Assembly: GCA_025093555.1 (NCBI GenBank)
Contig: JAIWNF010000192.1
Span: forward strand, 1 to 12,333
Source of the DNA: Circinella umbellata
Taxonomy: Eukaryota > Mucoromycota > Mucoromycetes > Mucorales > Lichtheimiaceae
DNA length: 12,333 bases
Direction of reading: 5' to 3'
Part shown: piece after piece, positions 8,981-12,333 of the stretch
Position numbering within the stretch: the stretch's first letter is position 1
Layout: every line of letters begins with the position of its first letter
Made by a program: the position numbers and the translations under genes
Notes under the pieces: model-generated
The model's input: the letters and a program-made list of their open reading frames with translations, nothing else
Database searches by the model: none
What the model was told of the DNA's origin: nothing

Positions 8981-9628
8981 TGACATCAACGTTTTGCACA
9001 AATCTCCATTATTTGATAATGCTATTTATGGATAGGCACTATCTATTAAGTTTACTGTCAATGGTAACGAATATAATCAAGGGTATTACTTGGCTGATGG
9101 GATTTATCCAAAATGGGCAACTCTAGTCAAGACTATTGCACACCCAATTGGAAACAAAGGGCAGGTACATTTAAATTTACTACATAATGAAAAAATATAA
9201 AACCACTCCATGGTATTAAGAGTCTAATATAAAAAAATATTCAGCACTACAAAACAGTCCACGAGGCTGTACACAAAGACATCGAGCGCGTATTTGGTGT
9301 TTTGCAAGCTCGTTTTCATATTGTGCGTGAGCCTGCAATGTCATTTTCCATTGCCGAGCTCAAAAATATCATGAAAACATGCATAATTTTGCATAACATA
9401 ATTGTTGAGGACGAACGTGATTGCTATGATTACAATAAAAAAGAAACATTCAAGTATGAACAAGCACTGTTTGCCATTGAAGAATTATATTCATGGGATG
9501 ATATTGCTAAATAATCCGTAATTCAGAGGAATAATAAGGATCAAATACTCGACAGCAGCATCCATCGCCAACTACATGCTGATCTTATTCAGCATCAATG
9601 GAATCGATATGGCAATAGGCATAATTAA
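8979..9628 (+). pseudogene. PIF/Harbinger DDE transposase, C-terminal fragment
   Basis: The fragment starts in the middle of the catalytic domain at NDINVLHKSPLFD, whose Asp corresponds to the second acidic residue of the family. It continues through [20 protein letters not shown], typical of plant-type Harbinger transposases (Pfam Plant_tran). An intron at 9165-9244 (GTACAT..TTCAG) keeps frame. The second exon holds HKDIERVFGVLQARF, with the third acidic residue (Glu of IERVFG), and ILHNIIVEDER. After a TAA at 9512-9514 the same frame continues to HRQLHADLIQHQWNRYGN, the usual C-terminal end, and stops at 9626-9628, so that TAA is a nonsense change. Another TAG lies at 9033-9035. The first catalytic Asp and the N-terminal DNA-binding part are absent. 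It cannot be functional. Confidence 0.88.
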
Positions 9629-9692
9629 TAAAGCATTTTACATACTTACCTCTCAAATTGGAATATAAATGCAAGATTTAAGTTTATTATTT
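9627..9692. terminator. Convergent 3' ends with poly(A) signals
   Basis: AATAAA overlaps the transposase stop on the plus strand (9627-9632). AATAAA on the minus strand (plus TTTATT, 9683-9688) serves the Myb gene ending at 9693. The two Harbinger genes thus share a gap of about 64 bp. Confidence 0.5.
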
Positions 9693-10617
9693 TTAGTTAC
9701 TAGTAGCTACTTCGTCCTTGTCCTCTTCTTTATCATCATCTTCACCTTAAACAACATTCTCTTCTTCCTCCGCCTTCTTTTCTTCTCTCATTTATTTTAA
9801 TATTTCCTGCTGTCTTTGTTGATAGTAACTGCTGATCAGCAGTCATATTACTCATGTCTACACTCATGAAGGCATGTTCTGCCATCAGTTCCGCGCAGAA
9901 CACCAACTCGTCAATCTTCTTTGTTCTAATCTCATCCAGTGCAACTCGCTTATGAGCCAGCTCCATCTCCAGCTGCTCCACCTTCTCGACATCCTTGTTG
10001 GACTTGGCCTTTTTTACACCAATTAGCTGTTCAGTCTCAGGACCATCCACACTTTGAGCATCTTTCTTATGCTCAGGATGTCTGTACCACTTCTTTTGAG
10101 TCTTCAAAAGCTCAAAACAGGGCCTCACATTGAAACTCTTGTCATGAGACAAAGAAGTTTTCTTGTACTCTTGTATGGCATGGCGCTACTGTTATATACA
10201 ATAGTCAGTTTTTTTTTTACTATTTCTAAAATGAGTTTAATAATATATTGAATATACTATCACTTATCTTCCTCAACTTCAGCACTTCGAGGAACAAGGA
10301 TGTCTCTCTACCTCCATCATGCATCGATTGATGGTGAGGAAGAGACCTTTAATTTTGTGAGCCGTTCTCTCATTTAGATTTCCATATTTCTGGAACTTAT
10401 TGAAAAGATGGTCCCAGAACTTCGCACCATCTTGATTTTTGCCTTTCACTTCATCAGTGGCAATTTCAAGATAAGCCTTTACCAATTGACAATCTTCATC
10501 TGAATTCCATTTATTACCGCGTTCTTTTTTATCAGTGACGGTAATGGGGGTGGTTGGTTCATTGGTAGAAGCCAAAGTAGAAGTAGTGTTAGCAGTAATG
10601 CTGTTATTGTTGTTCAT
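9693..10617 (-). pseudogene. Harbinger Myb/SANT (trihelix-like) accessory protein, degraded
   Basis: In PIF/Harbinger elements a second protein with a Myb/SANT domain binds element ends and helps bring the transposase to the DNA and nucleus. Exon 1 starts at ATG 10617 with an Asn/Thr-rich leader, then the domain: RGNKWNSDEDCQLVKAYLE, KFWDHLFNKFQKYG and ERTAHKIKGLFLTINRC (residues about 33-103). A frameshift near 10295 gives the apparent stop at 10279-10281; the adjacent frame reads SAEVEEDK. An intron follows, with the acceptor probably ending at 10186. Exon 2 reads AIQEYKKTS, KSFNVRPCFELLKTQKKWYR (the NAM-associated-like region) and GVKKAKSNKD, then a helical, Glu-rich tail. A further shift near 9828 moves into the frame YYQQRQQEILK, with TAA at 9792-9794 and again near 9745, and a Glu/Asp-rich end at 9693. 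It is convergent with the transposase. Confidence 0.8.
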
Positions 10618-10765
10618 CTTCTATGAAAAATGGAATGGTACTTACGAGTTACAAGACAAAAAAGGAAATACCTAGGACTCCGCCCCTCCCCTTTTTTTGT
10701 CATAATATTTTTTTTTTAGTTTTCTTCTCTCTCACTTCAATATATTTGAATAAAGATTATTACTA
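10618..10765. promoter_or_regulatory. Divergent spacer holding Myb-gene promoter and Helitron 5' leader
   Basis: These 148 bp separate the Myb ATG (minus) from the Helitron ATG (plus). They hold an unusually GC-rich block (10671-10691, CCTAGGACTCCGCCCCTCCCC) in otherwise AT-rich DNA, then poly-T runs, and a TATATTTGAATAAA stretch shortly before 10766. The right end of the Harbinger element and the left end of the Helitron must both lie here or very near, but neither terminus is recognised with confidence. Confidence 0.4.
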
Positions 10766-12333
10766 ATGAGTTCTCAACAGGTAACTTTTAGTCGATTGCG
10801 CTTCAATTTAGCAAATGGTGGTGAATTATTGGAAATAATATTTCTCAGGAGAAAGCGATTGAGTCGAGCCATCTTATTAATTACTATTTAATGAATCAAT
10901 AAATCAATTAAGCAGTTACAACAAACTTCTCAGTGCCGATGTGGTTCCACCACTCATCGACGCGTTACATTCCATGGCTGCCGTTTGAATGAAAGAAATG
11001 TTCGTCATAGAATCGAATCTGAAAATGTAAACTGATGACCTTACCTAAATTACTGCTGCTGTTTTTGTTATACGTGTTATTCACCTCTGTTGTTATTCAC
11101 ATTAAAATTAGACTTCTTTGGCTGGGAACAATATGGATATTATTATTGAAAATCCTACTCCAGAACTTTTTACTTCTAATGAAGGTACTGTAGCTAATAT
11201 AGCTATAAATTATAGGGATGTGAATATGGGAAAGTGTTACTAAGAGGATCACATTATATGGCTGCTTTTGAATACTGAGAAATATTTTTAATTATCAATG
11301 ATATAGCTACTGAGCAGGATATTGCAGTAAATGATGATGTTCCACCCACAAATAATGACACTGCTACTCCAACACGAGTATGTCCTAGATGTGGGTCACC
11401 AGAGCATTCGCCCTCCAACAACCGTGCCTGCCCTTTTCACACAAGTAATGTACAATCAGAACATGGTGCTCAATTTAAAATTGCATGTACAGTTCCTTTT
11501 GTACCTGAGCATATTTTTGGTCTAAACATCAGTTTTACACGTGGCAACAACTACCGTCGTCATATTTTCTCTAGTATGAATGTCATTTGTCCCTTTTGTC
11601 GTGCCCATATGTGGATAGATGAACGTGTAAAATCGTCTTCTGTATTGAATCCTCGCTTTGGTATTTGCTGTACACAAGGAAAAATAAGTCTTCCTCTTCC
11701 TTGCGCCCCTCCTGCACCATTACGTGAGCTGTTGACAAACCATGATGAATTTAATGAGATTGCTTCAGATTTCCATACACACATTAGAGCATATAACAAT
11801 CTTTTCGCATTTGCTTCTATTCGTGCTAACTGGGATCGTGATTTGGCAAACAGAAGAAATGGTGTTTCTACATTCAGAATCAATGGAACTATGTATCATT
11901 GTCTTGGTTCCTTGAGAGCGACTTCACATAAATAGGCACAATTTGCGCAAATATATTTTGCAGATACACAAGAGCAATTGGCTAGACGAACCTCTTTGCG
12001 TTCCGGGTTGAATCCTGATACAATTGCTATGTTACAACGTGTGGTAGAAACGAATAATCCATTTGCAACTACTCTTCAAACAGCATCAGAGTTATATAGA
12101 GATCGCCCTTTTGGATCTATCAATGTTGTTATTCGCGCAGCAAGAGAATTAGGACGACGATATGATCAGCAAGCATATCCTAAAGTAGCAGCAATGGTGG
12201 TCGAAAACGCAGTTGACAGCTCAATAACGCCGCACGATATTATTATTAATGATCGGACTCAAGGAATTCGCCAAATTAGCTCTCTTCACCCATCTTACAT
12301 GCCACTTCATTATGTTCTTATGTTCGTATGGTA
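10766..12333 (+). pseudogene. Helitron Rep/helicase protein, N-terminal part (runs off the window)
   Basis: Helitrons move by rolling-circle replication with a Rep (HUH) plus Pif1-type helicase protein; only the region before Rep is in view. Model: exon 1 10766-10780 (MSSQQ), intron 10781-10915, exon 2 10916-11026, intron 11027-11111, exon 3 11112-11184, intron 11185-11306, exon 4 11307 to the edge; all joins keep frame. Exon 2 holds CRCGSTTHRRVTFHGCRLN. Exon 4 holds CPRCGSPEHSPSNNRACPFH (a zinc-knuckle-like pattern), CPFCRAHMWIDER, and the conserved pre-Rep segments FHTHIRAYNNLFAFASI, FRINGTMYHCLGSL, FAQIYFADTQEQ and RQISSLHPSYMPLHYVLMF. One TAG at 11933-11935 interrupts an otherwise clean frame between SHK and AQFAQIY. 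HUH and helicase motifs would be to the right of the window, so overall intactness cannot be judged. Strong family match. Confidence 0.88.

Larger units (their letters stand above)
8979..10617. mobile_element. Remnant of a PIF/Harbinger DNA transposon
   Basis: Two convergent genes typical of PIF/Harbinger elements are present: the 3' third of a DDE transposase (plus) and a nearly full Myb/SANT partner (minus). The 5' part of the transposase and the left terminus were lost at about 8980. A right terminal inverted repeat and TWA target duplication were not identified upstream of 10617, so the right limit given is only the last coding base. Confidence 0.75.

Noticed and set aside
800..11935. Stop codons read as sense (an alternative genetic code)
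   Set aside because: TAA, TAG and TGA all appear as interruptions, mixed with frameshifts, and the same codons serve as natural gene ends, so decay explains them better.

Overview
The window looks like a transposon-rich, AT-rich stretch of an early-diverging fungus, most likely Mucoromycota (Mucorales-like). This rests on short introns (about 50-170 bp) with GTAWNN-type donors and TAG/CAG acceptors, long A/T runs, Ser/Gln/Asn simple-sequence tracts in proteins, and the mix of element families. It is an inference from style and content; no taxonomic marker gene is present. No tRNA, rRNA, CRISPR or bacterial-type feature was seen. Every long coding region is broken, so this is a mosaic of decaying mobile elements.

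Layout, left to right. (1) 1-628: AT-rich non-coding flank. (2) 629-3371, minus: a three-exon Crypton-type tyrosine recombinase gene with a C-terminal GCR1_C-like DNA-binding domain, disabled by two compensating frameshifts and three stops. A TATA box lies upstream at 3481-3488. (3) 3525-3955: an array of about 50-60 bp degenerate tandem repeats built on a CCAAT/GGTACC core, followed by a GC-rich nested inverted repeat (3953-4007). (4) 4013-7810, minus: a gene of about 11 exons ending in an RTC4-like domain. It is split by a solo LTR (4186-4536), carries a MITE-like palindromic insert in an intron, and has several stops and frameshifts. (5) 7956-8980, plus: a divergently transcribed gene starting with a C2H2 zinc finger and resembling the front part of a Plavaka-type (CACTA-group) transposase. 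It stops abruptly at about 8980. (6) From 8979 the sequence switches to the 3' part of a PIF/Harbinger transposase (plus, to 9628). It is convergent with the Harbinger Myb/SANT partner gene (minus, 10617-9693). (7) 10766 to the right edge, plus: the N-terminal part of a Helitron Rep/helicase gene with three introns and one in-frame TAG.

The recombinase, Harbinger and Helitron genes each serve their own element. The most interesting unit is the divergent pair RTC4-like protein / zinc-finger transposase-like protein around a 145-bp shared promoter. It could be the two-gene core of a poorly described element. The most informative events are the LTR inside the RTC4 gene, with coding continuing in frame on its far side, and the sharp gene-to-gene junction at about 8980.
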